This document shows, piece by piece, positions 5,715 to 6,506 of a stretch of DNA of 6,506 nucleotides. The stretch comes from Pontiellaceae bacterium (lineage in GTDB: Bacteria > Verrucomicrobiota > Kiritimatiellia > Kiritimatiellales > Tichowtungiaceae): positions 1 to 6,506 of the forward strand of contig JAOZMR010000159.1 in assembly GCA_029934215.1 (NCBI GenBank). The letters run 5' to 3'. Positions within the stretch are counted from its first letter, which is position 1, and each line of letters begins with the position of its first letter. A model generated the notes under the pieces. It was not told the DNA's origin. It made no database searches and worked only from the letters and a program-made list of their open reading frames with translations. The position numbers were made by a program, and so were the translations under genes.

Positions 5715-6401
5715 ATGAAAACTCACCACCCGCAATCACTTTTTGACTTCTTAAAACTGTTCCCTGGAGAGCCTGAGTGTATTGCTTACCTTGAGACTAC
5801 TCGCTGGACTAACGGGTTCACCTGTCCGGAGTGCGGCATTAGCGACACGGCTCAACGGATCGCAACGAGACCTCGAATTCTTAGATGCAGGCACTGTCAT
5901 AAGGATATATCGCTAACTGCCGGAACCATTATGCATGCGACAAGAACATCATTGCAGGCTTGGTTTCTGGCTGCGTATTTAATGACGTCCAAAACGCCTG
6001 GGATGTCAGCCCTTCAACTTCAGCGCCAACTTGGATTGTCGCGGTACGAAACGGCTTTTCAAATACTTCACAAGCTTCGAGTAGGCATGGTTCGCCCAAG
6101 CCGTGACAGTATTGGGCTAGACTGGCCTGTAGAGGTGGACGAAACGCTTGTCGGTGGTCGAACTCGAGGCAAAGGTCGTGGTATTCACCAAAAAGCTCTC
6201 GTTGTTGGTGCTCTAGAGGTGCGCACACGCACTGATGGTAAAAAACGGCCTGTTTATGAAGGGCGTTTACGTCTTTGTCATATCGCGAACCGAGAGGCAA
6301 AAAAAACTCTTACGGGGCAACCTTTGAGTACTTCCTTCAGTGTGACGGGTTCGCCGATATTTCCCTTATACACGTTGCTTTTCACCGGAAACCCATCTTG
6401 A
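5715..6401 (+). pseudogene. IS1595-family (ISXO2-like) transposase, 3'-truncated
   Basis: From Met at 5715 the protein opens with SLFDFLKLFPGEPECIAYLETTRW, the typical IS1595 start, then a zinc ribbon with CPEC (37-40) and CRHC (58-61). A helical region follows (AWFLAAYLMTSKTPGMSALQLQRQLGLSRYETAFQILHKLR), then the first catalytic Asp in VDETLVGGRTRGKGRG (Asp142). LVVGALEV and GRLRLCHIANREAKKTL follow, to about residue 199 (near 6311). The next 29 residues, to the stop at 6399-6401, are not family-like: that DNA belongs to another transposase on the opposite strand. The second Asp and last acidic catalytic residue are missing, and the family is usually near 300 residues, so this copy is inactive. 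Met at 5700 (MWYFG...) is an alternative start inside the palindrome; neither has a strong ribosome-binding site. Confidence 0.8.
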
Positions 6402-6506
6402 TCCACCAATAATGCCAAGCTTACCAGCGGGTTCTGCTGTCTCTTTTCCTTGGACTGGTACCTTTCCACGTACCGAATATCAGGGAGTTGAGTTGAGCAT
6501 CGCTCA
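6278..6506 (-). pseudogene. IS1634/IS4-like transposase fragment, broken at its 3' side and cut by the window edge
   Basis: Read on the - strand from 6506, the frame gives LPDIRYVERYQSKEKRQQ, then NPLVSLALLVDQDGFPVKSNVYKGNIGEPVTLKEVL. This matches the central block of IS1634-type (IS4-clan DDE) transposases: 'SKE-R-D-PLV-LAL-VDQ-GFPV-S-V--GN--EP-TL-E-L'. Similarity ends near LKG (about 6320). The last residues to the stop at 6278 (CPVRVFFASRFAI) are antisense of the IS1595 gene. The catalytic C-terminal half is therefore missing. The N-terminal part lies beyond the right edge. A GTG inside the frame at 6469 could be read as a 63-residue ORF start, but the frame is open upstream and homologous there, so it is not a separate gene. 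Confidence 0.65.

Noticed and set aside
6278..6469. Stand-alone 63-residue protein on the - strand
   Set aside because: The frame continues open and transposase-like to the window edge, and its last residues are antisense IS1595 sequence, so it is a fragment of a larger transposase.
1..6506. CRISPR array, toxin-antitoxin pair, phage or defence genes
   Set aside because: No regularly spaced repeats and no small paired ORFs or defence domains. All substantial frames are accounted for by housekeeping, TPR and transposase genes.

Overview
This window carries a compact block of chromosomal housekeeping genes, all on the + strand, bordered at both ends by broken transposase genes. Base composition is moderate. 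The genes point to a Gram-negative bacterium: two proteins have a single N-terminal membrane helix followed by TPR repeats placed to face the periplasm. Verrucomicrobiota (Opitutae-like) is my best guess, but this is an impression from gene style and the short CCAA-N3-TTGG motifs, not something the sequence proves.

Layout. Positions 1-264 hold the remnant of an IS3-family element: a transposase fragment on the - strand and a plausible terminal repeat. Next come purH (349-1962, bifunctional last two steps of IMP synthesis) and aroC (2007-3092, chorismate synthase), 44 bases apart. A membrane-anchored TPR protein (3089-4183) overlaps the aroC stop by four bases (ATGA). This run ends at a strong compound stem-loop followed by T6 (4186-4254). 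A tRNA-His(GTG) gene with encoded G-1 and CCA follows (4263-4340), then a second membrane-anchored TPR protein (4397-5497) that is a clear paralogue of the first. The region 5498-5692 has no gene. It holds an imperfect CCAA-N3-TTGG motif, a 10-bp stem-loop and a possible promoter. The right end is mobile-element debris: a 3'-truncated IS1595-type transposase (from 5715) fused tail-to-tail near 6311-6320 to a truncated IS1634/IS4-like transposase that enters from the right edge on the - strand.

How the genes fit together. PurH and AroC are both core biosynthesis. Chorismate feeds p-aminobenzoate and folate synthesis, and 10-formyl-tetrahydrofolate is the PurH co-substrate, so joint expression is reasonable but not shown. 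The TPR genes have no recognised function. Their single helix plus C-terminal TPR array suggests an envelope scaffold or assembly role. There is no CRISPR array, toxin-antitoxin pair, phage module or complete mobile element. The points most worth following are the split TPR paralogue pair, the recurring CCAA-N3-TTGG hairpin motif (one copy covers the aroC ribosome-binding site) and the chimeric IS1595/IS1634 junction.
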